Shown here piece after piece: positions 12,000-22,100 of a DNA stretch of 64,000 nucleotides. How positions within the stretch are numbered: position 1 is the stretch's first letter; every line of letters starts with the position of its first letter. Both the position numbers and the translations under genes were made by a program. The notes below the pieces were generated by a model, which was not told the DNA's origin, searched no databases, and saw nothing but the letters and a program-made list of their open reading frames with translations. Source of the DNA: Sphaerolaimus hirsutus (Eukaryota; Nematoda; Chromadorea; Monhysterida; Sphaerolaimidae); contig OZ038451.1 of the NCBI GenBank assembly GCA_964036195.1, positions 10,606,529 to 10,670,528 on the forward strand. Reading direction: 5' to 3'.

Positions 12000-12428
12000 A
12001 CCCCCTCAAAACTTGCTGGCAAAATAATTAATTCCCTGTGATATTTCGAGGAAATCATCGTTTTTCACACGGTGAACCTTAAAACCTTCCCTTCCCACCC
12101 ACTTTCCATTTTCTAAAAAATATCACAAAAATCTTCATATTAAGTGCGAGCACAACGCGGCTTAAATATCGACACAGTTGGTTTAAAAACTGATACACTA
12201 CGGCTTACCAATCGTATGAAAAATTAAATTTGTTTGCGGCTTAAAAATCGGGATACATTCGGTTAGAAATCGAAACAATAAGGCTTAACAATCGAGTTGC
12301 TTAAAAATCGGGTTTCCCACAGTTTTTACAGGTTTTTTACCCCAATTTTGCATTATTCATCTTTCAAAAATCAATATAGTACCCCACTAACCCCCTAACC
12401 ACTTTTGTTGCTATTTATAGCTCTTGAC
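12000..12428. other. Non-coding AT-rich stretch with a MITE end
   Basis: Begins with the right half of a CCGTATTTCCTCGAAATA-type MITE (ATTTCGAGGAAAT near 12041-12055). Then come several GGCTTAAAAATCGG-type short repeats (12170-12310). No gene is seen. Confidence 0.5.
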
Positions 12429-13183
12429 CAGGGTTGGTTTTATAAAAATCATTTGTATACAAATTGTAAAAAAATTGTATAAAAATGTATTTTATTTTAA
12501 TTTTATTCTTGTTTCATTTTTTTTATTCCAAAATAATAATAAAAAATAAAATGGACCATTTTACAAAAATTTTACAGAAATTTTACAAAAAATCAGATTG
12601 CATGCAAGGTTAGAAAAATGTGATAATTAGACCTAAACATGAAAAACGTGTGACAAATTTTTCCATTACTTTGCAAAAGTTGCATGCAGTAGGTATTGTT
12701 AGCTAGTTGCAAGTGTTAAGTTACAATTATCGATAAGAATGGTTTGCATTTTCAGTAGAAGGATTACTGGAGTGTGCTGGGTGCATTTGTAAAACATCAT
12801 GCAGGGTGTCAATTGTCATGACAAATGTAGTAAAGTGTCGATTGGCATCTCAAATGTCAAGCAAAGTATAATTGTCATGACAAATGTCGTGCAGAGTGTA
12901 AATTGTGTATCTGAATCTTATGTTTTGGTATCCAAACCTTATATTTTGGTATCCAAATCTTATGTTTTTGTATCCAACCATTCACATAAGATATGGTTTC
13001 AAAAACAACAAGATTTGGATACAAAAGATAAGATTTGGACACAATTTGCTTTACAGTTTACAAAAATTCAAATTTTTATACAATTTTTATTTTTATTTTG
13101 AACTTTTCCATTTTATTTTATTTTATTTTATTCTTCAATTTTCCATTTTATTTTTATTCTTTTCTGAGATTTTGCCAACCCTG
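12429..13183. mobile_element. hAT-type element (CAGGGTTGG termini)
   Basis: Ends CAGGGTTGG / CCAACCCTG. The flanks CTCTTGAC and CTCTATTT agree only in the first four bases, so the TSD is decayed or the boundary is slightly off. The interior has GTGTCAATTGTCATG repeats and an inverted pair built from GTATCCAAAYCTTAT (12905-13045). The same pair occurs at 20135-20275. Confidence 0.6.
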
Positions 13184-13339
13184 CTCTATTTACCTACACT
13201 ATAAATAGTTTATAGATTTATACTTCCCTGGGCCTGCGGTCCAGTTAATTGAAATTTATTAATTTGATCCATCTGCAGCTGAGTCTTGAAGACTTAAAAA
13301 ATAAACAGTTTGATAGAAAAAATGACCGAGCGAAGTGTC

Positions 13340-13870
13340 CAGTGCAGGGGGGGGGGGCTATCCCACTGAGCAGAACTGATTGAAATCAAAGGTACGAAAA
13401 AACGTGTAAAGATGGCAAATGATTTGAAAAAAAACTCGATTTTTAAAATCGCAGCATCAGTTCAGATCAGGGGTCTCGAAGGTGCGGGGGTAACATCCCC
13501 CAAACCCCCCAGCGATCTATCTATCTATCTATCTAGGATGGAAAATTTTCGGCTACTGTTCTCTGAACCCAAGCCCAATTCAGGCTTCCCAAGCCGATTT
13601 GGCCTCTATTTTCAAAAAGATCACTTCATTTCCACACGCAATTGTACAACGAGGTGATGTGATCAACACAACCACAGCAAACACAATGCTGGTGAACTGC
13701 CGTGATCTGCGGTGAAGTGTATTCACGCGGTCACTCGCAGGCACTTCAACACACTTCACGAATTTCCAGTTGTTGTTTTTTAATGTAAACAATTTCCATA
13801 GAAATTAAGTTTGTGAAGTTTTAGTGAAGTGCATACCATTGGTTATCAGGCTCTGAAGTGTGATCATGGG
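13340..13870. repeat. G-run / GATAGATAGCT-family and GAAGTG repeat remnants
   Basis: Contains homopolymer G runs, a (TATC)n stretch near 13517-13535, and phrases shared with 36120-36240, 38150-38430 and 22500-22570 (bases around GGATAGATAGCT and CGAAACCCCTGA). Positions 13620-13870 carry interspersed CACTTCA/GAAGTG motifs. Probably decayed MITEs; no gene is recognised. Confidence 0.5.
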
Positions 13871-14240
13871 GGGGGGGACACTTCAAAACACTTCACGAGT
13901 ACTTTATTTGCGGAAATACAGTATACACGCGGATCAAAAAATGTTGCGTTCGCAACCGTAACTGAAAACTTCTGCGTGGGCAGCGCCATTGCCACACCGC
14001 GGCTAATATTTATGTAGTTCAATCCAAGACAAAAATAAGTGTCGATAGCCAGTGCCGGTGCAATTGTCAACTTCAGTGGGCGTATGGGGGGGCGCCACTT
14101 CACTTGCAGTGATTATGAATAGATAAATTTACCCACGTCATAGTTAGCCAGTCGTTAAGTTATTTATGACAGCAGTGCATATAAAAAGACTTAGCTCCGC
14201 GGGTTAATGTTTTTTCATTCTTCATGCGGCACTATATTTT

Positions 14241-14717
14241 CAGAGTTGTTAAAAGTACTGAAATTTTTCAAACGTAAACGTAAAGTATTTATTTTTTACT
14301 CACAGGTGAGTACAGAAAACGTAAAGTATTTATTTTTTACTCTTACTCAAGAGTAAACGTGAGTAAATTACTTTCGTCCCCGGAAAACGTAAAATCGGGT
14401 ATTTTTGAGAACTTTTGCCCCAATTTTCGCTCAAAATCACATAATTTTCGAACTTTTTCACCATCAAATTCACTAGTTTTATGCTATTGTGGATATGTTG
14501 TCCCTATTTCTTAGCATTTCTCTCCCTTTGTTTCCTTATGCCTTGAAAAGCCTACTAAAAACATGTTTGAAATACGTTCTCTTCACTCGCGTATTTTCAA
14601 AAAGTACGCGAGTAAGTGAGTACCGGCATTTTTTTCAGGAGTACACGTAAACGTATTTACGCAGTACTCGAGTATCCGTATTTATCGAGCAAACGTAAAT
14701 ACGTTTTAACAACTATG
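14241..14717. mobile_element. hAT-type element (CAGAGTTGTTAAAA end)
   Basis: Left end CAGAGTTGTTAAAA matches other members of the family. Right end TTTTAACAACTATG is the mutated inverted partner. The interior is made of ACGTAAACGTAAA, GAGTAAAC and TACTCGAGTA motifs. No matching target duplication was found at the proposed ends. Confidence 0.55.
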
Positions 14718-15206
14718 TTCAAGCGGCTTTAGAGAACGCAGCGGCGAAATGGACAACGGAACTAATAATAATCGTGGGAGCCAATTTTCTACCCAAATAT
14801 GGTTCATTTCGTTAATCATAAGAAAAAGTAGACTACTGAAGGATATCTAAAAACAAAACCTATGCAAATTGAGCCTGAACAAACATTTTCCGAACAAACA
14901 GATGGACAAAAATTATCCGAAATTTCACAGGAGCACATTCCAACCCATTCGATTCGCTATCCTCACGCCTGAAAACAAAGAAAATAAATTCATATTCAAA
15001 GCACGAAAATTACGATATCGACACTCTTAGAACACAATAAAATATGCAAAATATAACCACTTTAAGCGGATTCTAGGTGCCGCTGGAAGTGTGCGTTACG
15101 CAAGGGCAAATTAGTGATGTGTGGGATGATTTCCCGGGTGTCTCAATTTTGCCGATATCTTTAACGCGTGACCACAAATATGACTCTTTACAAAACGCCC
15201 GCCAAA
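14718..15206. other. Non-coding stretch
   Basis: Mixed-composition sequence without splice structure, a long ORF or a recognised repeat. Confidence 0.4.
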
Positions 15207-15254
15207 GTGTGCACTAGGGTTGGAATAAAATCGATTTTTTTAACAACCCCGATT

Positions 15255-15961
15255 AAGGGTTCAAACGGGATCCCGATCCCGATCCCGGATCCCGTGAAAT
15301 TCCGGGATTTAGCAGTCCCGATCCCGATCCCGAAACCCCAATCCCGATCCCGAAATCCAAAAATACCAATCCCGATCCCGAAAACTATCAAATCCCGATT
15401 CCGAGAATCTCCCAAGTCCGGGATCCCGATCCCGGAAAAAATAGTGGAAATTATAAAAAGTGAAAAAATGACATTTTTGATGCAAAAATGTTAACGCAAA
15501 CCCCCAGCGTCCATTTTATGTCACTTTTCTGGCATCCAACAGTGTTTTGAGACCTTTATGCACAACTGTGAATTCCAGAACAGTGACGAAAATCTCTATC
15601 CCTAGACCCCAATCCCAAAATCGAAAAAATGCCAATCCCGATTAGGGTTCAAACGGCACCGCGGTCCCGGTACATGGTTCGGCAAAAAGTCGGGACTGGG
15701 GCGGTTTCGGTCCCGACACCCAAGTCCCGGTCCCGGTCCCAACATTAGAAAATTTCTGGTCCCGGTCCCGGTCCGAAAAACTGGTCCCGTTTGAACCCTA
15801 ATCCCGATCCCGTGACCCCAATCCCGGATAATCCCGATCCCGATCCCGAAATCTCAAAATACCAATCCCAATCCCGATCCCGAAACCCCAATCCCGATCC
15901 CGAAATCTCAAAAGGTGAATCCCAATCCCGATCCCGAAAAGTCAATCCCGTTTGAACCCTA
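15255..15961. mobile_element. hAT-type element with (ATCCCG)n interior
   Basis: Ends AAGGGTTCAAACGGG / CCCGTTTGAACCCTA are flanked by a perfect 8-bp duplication CCCCGATT (15247-15254, 15962-15969). The interior is mostly ATCCCG hexamers in irregular register. ORFs here, rich in IPIPIP or GSGIGIG, are repeat translations. It is interrupted by a related element at 15643-15800. Confidence 0.88.
15643..15800. mobile_element. Nested hAT-type element with (GGTCCC)n interior
   Basis: Ends TAGGGTTCAAACGG / CCGTTTGAACCCTA sit within the preceding element and are flanked by a perfect duplication ATCCCGAT (15635-15642, 15801-15808). The interior uses GGTCCC hexamers instead of GATCCC. A relative in the opposite orientation lies at 21337-21476. 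Confidence 0.88.
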
Positions 15962-16193
15962 CCCCGATTTAAAAAATCGATTTTTCAATAAAAATCGCTG
16001 GGGTCAAAATTAGTCCCATTTCTATCTAAAATCGCCTTTGAGGGTAATAAAAGCCATATAAATCGATAGGCAGTGCACATTTATGCTTTCTGTGGTAATA
16101 TAAGTACTGTGGGTACTACACCACCAAATTGGTTGTAAAAGCCATGAAAAAAGCAACTGATGGACTGCTTGCATGAAACTGCATGGTTTGCAC

Positions 16194-16901
16194 TAGGGTT
16201 GGTACTTGATTTTTTTTAACTGATTTTTTTTTAAATCAAGGGGTGGAAACTGATTTTATTTTTAAAAAATCAAAATGAAAAATTTCTGGTAGACATGCTC
16301 TAGGTATTTTGCAATTTTTTGCGCGCAAGCACGCAATTTCTAATACACATTACCATTGGTGGTGTTTTCATGGGTTTTGGGGCATTTTTAGTTCAAAAGA
16401 TTGCATTTATTCATGCTACAGTGTAATAATACTCCGTGATATGCTAGTGTAGTATATAATATCCAGCCAATGTGCTCCCACATACTTCTACAGTGTGTAG
16501 CATCACTGTCAATGTATTAGCCTCCTCTTACAGCCTTATTTAAGCACTATTCCATGCTGAACTTCACTTGAAGTCACGAACGTTTGACAAAAGACGATAT
16601 ATGTAAAATCGATATGTATATGTAAGTCGTAATAAATGTATATGTAAGTCGACATAAAATGGATATTTTTGAATGAAATCACTGTTTATAATACTATCCC
16701 ATGACTCCCCAGTCATAATATGACCACAATAGACATAACAATACATTGTCTGACACTACACATAGACATATTTTTTCTATATACCCCCATTTTGGGCGAT
16801 TAAAAAAGAAAGTCTGATTTGAATTTAAAAAAATCAATTAAACAAAAAATTGATTTAAAAAAATCAAGGCGTTTGAAAAAAATTGGTTTTTTCCAACCCT
16901 A
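16194..16901. mobile_element. hAT-type element (TAGGGTTGG termini)
   Basis: Ends TAGGGTTGG / CCAACCCTA with an 8-bp flank GTTTGCAC at the left and CTTTGCAC at the right (one mismatch). The interior is the reverse-oriented relative of 4482-5117, sharing the ACTTCACTTGAAGTCACGAA segment. Outer arms carry complementary TTGATTTTTTT/AAAAAAATCAA runs. Confidence 0.8.
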
Positions 16902-16935
16902 CTTTGCACACAAAATTTTTGCATTTTACCTAGTG

Positions 16936-17703
16936 CAGGGACCAGTTCCGCAAGTGGACAAGTTAAGAGTTAAAAGTTAAGAGTTGAGTAAAATGACAAA
17001 TGGCGAGTTAAGAGTAAAGTTAAAGTTTAAGAGAAAAGTTAAAGCTTTAGAGAAAAGTTAAAATTTAAGAGTTGAGTTAAAAGTTGAGTTAAATGTTAAG
17101 AGTTGAGTTAAAGGTTGAGTTAAATGTTAAGAGTTGAGTAAAAGGTTAAAAGTTGAGTTAAGAGTTGAGTTAAAGGTTAAAAGGTGAGTTAAAAGTTGAT
17201 TCAAAAGACAAATGGGTGAAAAATGTAATAAAAAATAATAAAAAAATTTAAAAAATGAATTTGGATCTTGAGAGCATTAGATTTGAAACAACGTTCCGCG
17301 ATTTTTTCTTTTTTAGCGATAATTTTTTTGGATACATTATTTTCAAATGACGTGCATACAACATTGGCACCATGCCAGGGAACAGCCGTATCGATACCAA
17401 TTTCACATTTTTATTTTTTATATTTTTTTAGCATCATTTTCCACTTGTCTCTTAACTCTCAACTCTTAACTCAACTCTTAACTCAACTTTTAACCTTTAA
17501 CTCAACTCTTAACATTTAACTCAACCTTTAACTCAACACTTCACATTTAACTCAACTTTTAACTCAACTCTTAAATTTTAACTGTTCTCTTAAACTTAAA
17601 CTTTTCTCTTAAACTTTAACTTTACTCTTAACTCGCCATTTGTCATTTTACTCAACTCTTAACTTTTAACTCTTAACTTGTCCACTTGCGGAACCGGCAC
17701 CTG
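16936..17703. repeat. Long inverted repeat built from GAGTTAAAAGTTAA units
   Basis: The left arm begins CAGGGACCAGTTCCGCAAGTGG and the right arm ends CCACTTGCGGAACCGGCACCTG. Both arms run inwards for over 200 bases with AAGTTAAGAGTTGAG against CTCAACTCTTAACTT. A transcript would fold into a very long hairpin. Terminal CAGG...CCTG suggests another hAT-like MITE, but no TSD was seen. Confidence 0.8.
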
Positions 17704-17809
17704 GAGTACCAAATTTTTTGCCAGCGATTAAAAATAATAAAAAATCGGTAAGGGTGCTGCGATCAAAAAAAATCGCTTTAAAAAATTGCTTGCCAACCCT
17801 AGTGTGCAC

Positions 17810-18183
17810 CTTCACATAAGAGGTCGTTTCTCAATTGAGTGCAATTACCATTGAAGTTGTTTTCATTAATTTTTTTGCGGCACGTTTGTATGAAAGGTCA
17901 AATTTGTGTGTATTGAAGTCAGAAATGTAAAAATGTAAAAAAATATGGCAGAGATCACCACATATGATACTATTCAATAGAGTCACAGCCATTGCGTTTA
18001 TGTCCACAAAAGACTATTATTCCAAAACAGAATATTATTATTCACAAACATTTACATTCAAAAAGGTCGAATAAAATTTAATTTTAGGTAATTATCAAAC
18101 TAAAAAAATCAAACCGTTAAAATCTATTGTTCATTCTTAATAGGGAGGGAATATCAGAATTTTTTGTTACCGAAATGGCGAAC
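17810..18183. other. Non-coding AT-rich stretch
   Basis: AT-rich DNA between the nested transposon cluster and the tentative minus-strand exons. No recognisable feature. Confidence 0.4.
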
Positions 18184-18508
18184 CTTGAGCGATGTCAATT
18201 TACAAGATGAGTCAACAGAAAAATGGGTTTCAAAGTGGAAATCACTATTTCTCTTGTCTGAAATAACTGTTACAGATAATAGGTACATTTCATGCCGACT
18301 GGCCTTGCGTTTTTGAGCGGACTCTAAATTTCCCCACACTTATCAAATTGCGTAATACATTGCACATGACATCATCAAACCACTAACCGATCTCGAGCAG
18401 CGCGACTCCGGAAAGAAATTCGATAAGTTGATTTCTACACTGCGCCTTCGCCTTGGCGATCGACTGCTCGCTGTTCTCGCCGCCGCGCCCCATGCCCGGC
18501 ATGAACAT
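18184..18508 (-). CDS. Tentative minus-strand 5' exons, unidentified protein
   Basis: On the minus strand an ATG at 18508-18506 opens a GC-rich frame starting MFMPGMGRGGENSEQ. It continues for 40 codons to a GTTAGT donor at 18387. A possible second exon (18257-18184) follows a TTTCAG acceptor in matching phase, reads DKRNSDFHFETHF and ends at a GTTCGC donor. The methionine/glycine-rich start and GC bias stand out from the AT-rich surroundings. It lies head-to-head with RPL23, whose ATG is 613 bp away, so a shared bidirectional promoter is conceivable. The plus strand is also open here. I do not recognise the protein, and the second exon is less secure than the first. Confidence 0.35.
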
Positions 18509-19121
18509 GGTCGATTAGATAGATTATCTATAGACCAGCGCGGTCGATTTGCCCGATCGTTCGTCTGCGACCGATAGATAATAGTTTTGGCACAGAGCCA
18601 AATAGGCTGTGACAGCGACTAACGGCAGGAAGCTTGTTGGAATGCGAGAAAAGTCATTAAAAAACACACGGAAAATCAGACACACTACTATGTACCTTTC
18701 TAACGCGTGGTCGGCGACGCTATCACAGCAGGTGCTTGTTTGAATCGCAGATCCCGGGTCAGAATGAGAATGGCGTTTGTAGGCGGAGCTTGGACATATT
18801 GTGGATGTTTGGCTCACGTCCAAGGTATTTGGTGCGTATTGTATTTTGAGCCATTGTACCTTAATTTTAATTCAAAATCGCTAAAATTTGCCCAATTTTG
18901 TGAATTTTTACATTCATAATGGCTATTATTGTATACACAGTTATATATCTATTTCTAGCGTATTATATTGATATAAATAGCGATTTCGACATTTTGGCCG
19001 GCTGCCAATCTTCCATAACGTTATCTCATCACCGGGAAACCGGAAAAGTATTTCAACATTTAAATACAAGAAAAAGAAATACTGTTGCTGTCTCTACTCC
19101 GGTTTTCGTTGCCATTACAAG

Positions 19122-22100
19122 ATGTCTAAACGCGGTGTGTTAGCTTTTCTCCATTTTATTGCGGCGTAACATTATGTATCACGGAATACCTAAAATTTTA
19201 GTCACGCATTGGAACGTCTTTCGTCCCCATAAGTGTATCCATAGCGGAAACTTCAAAGGAGCGAAACTTTTTTACTCTTAAAACGTTTTCATTTTTAGAT
19301 TTACCATTTAAGCTTTTATATCTGTAAACGCGAAGCGGAATCCAAAGTGCGTTTGTTGCTCACAAATACGTACCCAACACGCAGGACGCGGCGGTACTTC
19401 CGGGTCGAAATTCCGGATTTCACTGGCGTTGCCTGTAGCCGCCGTTATGAATTGTGCCGATAACACAGGTTGGCTATTTCATGCTCGTACGCTTTTTCTG
19501 TTTATTACTGCTGGGCGTTTTGCCAAAAGCGACTATTTTGCACGTTTTATCTAAAAGACAAAACGCGCAACCACTGTCGCAATCATGTGACCAAAAAATT
19601 GGACACACGACCACGGCTGGTCGCTTATGGAACATGCCCTTATTAACACCAGGTTGCCTTGCGGCAAGCCTAGTGAGAGACAATTTTGCCACTGACCTAT
19701 GTTTGAGATGAAACATCAAAATCGCAGGTTTGGCAACATGGTTTTTGCCCAATATTATTTATCACCACTGTGGTAGTTACCTTGATACAGTTGGGTAAAA
19801 ACAACCTGGTAGCTGTCAAACACAGTCAAATGTGAAATGTAAAGTAAAGAGTAGAGTGTCAAATGTAAAGTCAAATGTGAAATGTTAAGTAAAGAGTAAA
19901 GTGTCAAATGTAAAGTCAAATGTGAAATGTAAAGTAAAGTGTCAAATGGAAGGTCAAATGCAAAGTCAAATGTGAAATGTAAAGTAAAGTGTCAAATGTA
20001 AAGTCAAATGTGAAATGTAAAGAAAAGTGTCAAATGTAGAGTCAAATGCAAAGTCAAATGTCAAATGTAAAGAAAAGTGTCAAATGTAAAGTCAAATGCA
20101 AAGTCAAATGTAATGTAAAGTGTCAAATGTAAAGTGTCAATTGTGTATCCAAATCTTATTTTTTGTATTCAAATCTTATGTTTTTGTATCCAAATCTTAT
20201 TTCGAAAAGTAAGATTTGGATACAAAAACATAAGATTTGGATACGAAAACAATTTTTGGATACACAATTGACACTTTACTTTACATTTGACACTTCACTT
20301 TACATTTGACATTTGACTTTACCACTACCTATTTGAGCCATTTTTAAAATGGTTCATTACCCTAAGCTTAAAATGGTGAGTAGGGCTAAGCTTAAAATGG
20401 TTAGTAGGGCTAAGCTTAAAATGGTTAGTAGGGCTAAGCTTAAAATGGTTAGTAGGGCTAAGCTTAAAATGGTTAGTAGGCCTAAGCTTAAAATGGTCAG
20501 TAGGCCTAAGCTTAAAATGGTTAGTAGGGCTAAGCTTAAAATGGTTAGTAGGCCTAAGCTTAAAATGGTTAGTAGGCCTAAGCTTAAAATGGTTAGTAGG
20601 CCTAAGCTTAAAATGGTTAGTAGGCCTGAGCTTAAAATGGTTAGTTGGGCTAATTTTTTACCTAAGCCTAAGCTTAAGCCCAAAATAGTGAATTTTCCTA
20701 GAAAATAGTCGGTAGAATTCTTTAAAGCTTTTTACCATTTCAATATACGACGTTACAGTGCGTTGGCATCGTGCCAAAAAGAGTTTTCCAGAGTTGGCAC
20801 GCATTTTCCAACGCACAAGCATGAATAAGCCCACAGGTTTGCCCGCGCGGCGCATGGTTCGAAATAGGTCGAAACTAGCGTGAAAATTATCCAAACGTTT
20901 TTAATTTACACAGCCAAACCGATTTATGTTTGGTAATTAGGGTTCGAACGATATGACCCGATATTCGAAATTTTTTCAAAATTTTTGATATCGGTATTCG
21001 ATATCAAAAAAATGGGCGATATCCGATATTCGATACGATATATTATTTGAACCCTATTGGTAATTCCATGTATAAAAGAAATTTGGAAGGAATCAAGAAT
21101 TTAATGTACACGGCGCATTTTCCCCCTGCATACATTATCTGTAGGTCTGTTCCCACAACCACAAGTGCCTGGAAATGCACTCAATTGTGCACAGCGGTTG
21201 CCGGCGCTAGCGCCAACGCCAATGGCGCCATGGCGCCGTCGCCTACAAACGGCGCCAGCGCCATGGCGCCATTCCATCACTGTAAATATAGGTAAATTTT
21301 TACGGGGGGGGGGCTTCGTAATCCTGGATACTTCCCTAGGGTTCAAACGGGACCAGTTTTTCGGACCGAGACCGGGACCAGAAATTTTCTATACCGGGAC
21401 CGGGGATGTCGGGACCGGGACCGGGACTGGGATTTACCGAACCATGTACCGGCACCGCGGTCCCGTTTGAACCCTAATACTCCCCTAGTTATGTGTGCCA
21501 GAATATTCATCACAGGCGCCAAGAATCTGCACGTGATCGCCGTGTTCGGCGTGGGCGGCCGCTTGAATCGTATGCCGGCCGCCGGCGCCGGCGACATGTT
21601 CGTCGCGTCCGTCAAGAAAGGCAAGCCCGAGTTGAGAAAGAAGGTCTGTGGTGGTTGCGGTTTACGAACTGTGTTGTTGAGGGTCCAGACACTGGGTGGT
21701 GTCATAAAAAAACGTCAACTAAATAACACAAAGATTTTTAAAAGCTTCACACTTTGCGGACAGAAAGAATGAAAATTAATTGTCACGACATAAAATCAAC
21801 TATGCTGTATCGCATAAGAAGGTTGAAATCACACAACAAAAATTTAGTTGACACGAATTTTGATGTCAACTAGTGTGTGTGGGCTCATTGATCAATGTGT
21901 GGGCCCAGGGACGTATCCAGGATTTTTGAGCGGGGGGGGGGCTGCTTGTTTACGGAGGCCGGCGAGCGGGGGGGGGGGCTCAGCCCCCCCCCCCCCTAAA
22001 ATTTTACCTACAGAATGGCGGAATGTGGTCATGGCGCTGGCGCCATTAGTAGGCGCCACGCCATGGCGCAATTGGCGTTGGCGCCATTGCATGGAACGCT

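Larger units (their letters stand above)
15215..17801. mobile_element. Outer hAT-type element hosting three inserted elements
   Basis: Termini TAGGGTTGG / CCAACCCTA are flanked by a perfect 8-bp duplication GTGTGCAC (15207-15214 and 17802-17809). The outer arms carry AAATCGATTTTTTTAA-like sequence. Inside sit the GATCCC element (15255-15961), a sister element (16194-16901) and the inverted repeat 16936-17703. Without these insertions the host would be a few hundred bases long, similar to 4482-5117. Confidence 0.85.

Noticed and set aside
15168-15945. IPIPIP / GSGIGIG ORFs
   Set aside because: Translations of ATCCCG hexamers inside a transposon.
18700-18790. Possible tRNA suggested by GTTTGAATCGCAG
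   Set aside because: No cloverleaf could be built: acceptor and anticodon stems are missing.
20349-20708. KLKMVSRA repeat protein and its minus-strand counterpart
   Set aside because: A 24-bp tandem repeat inside RPL23 intron 2.
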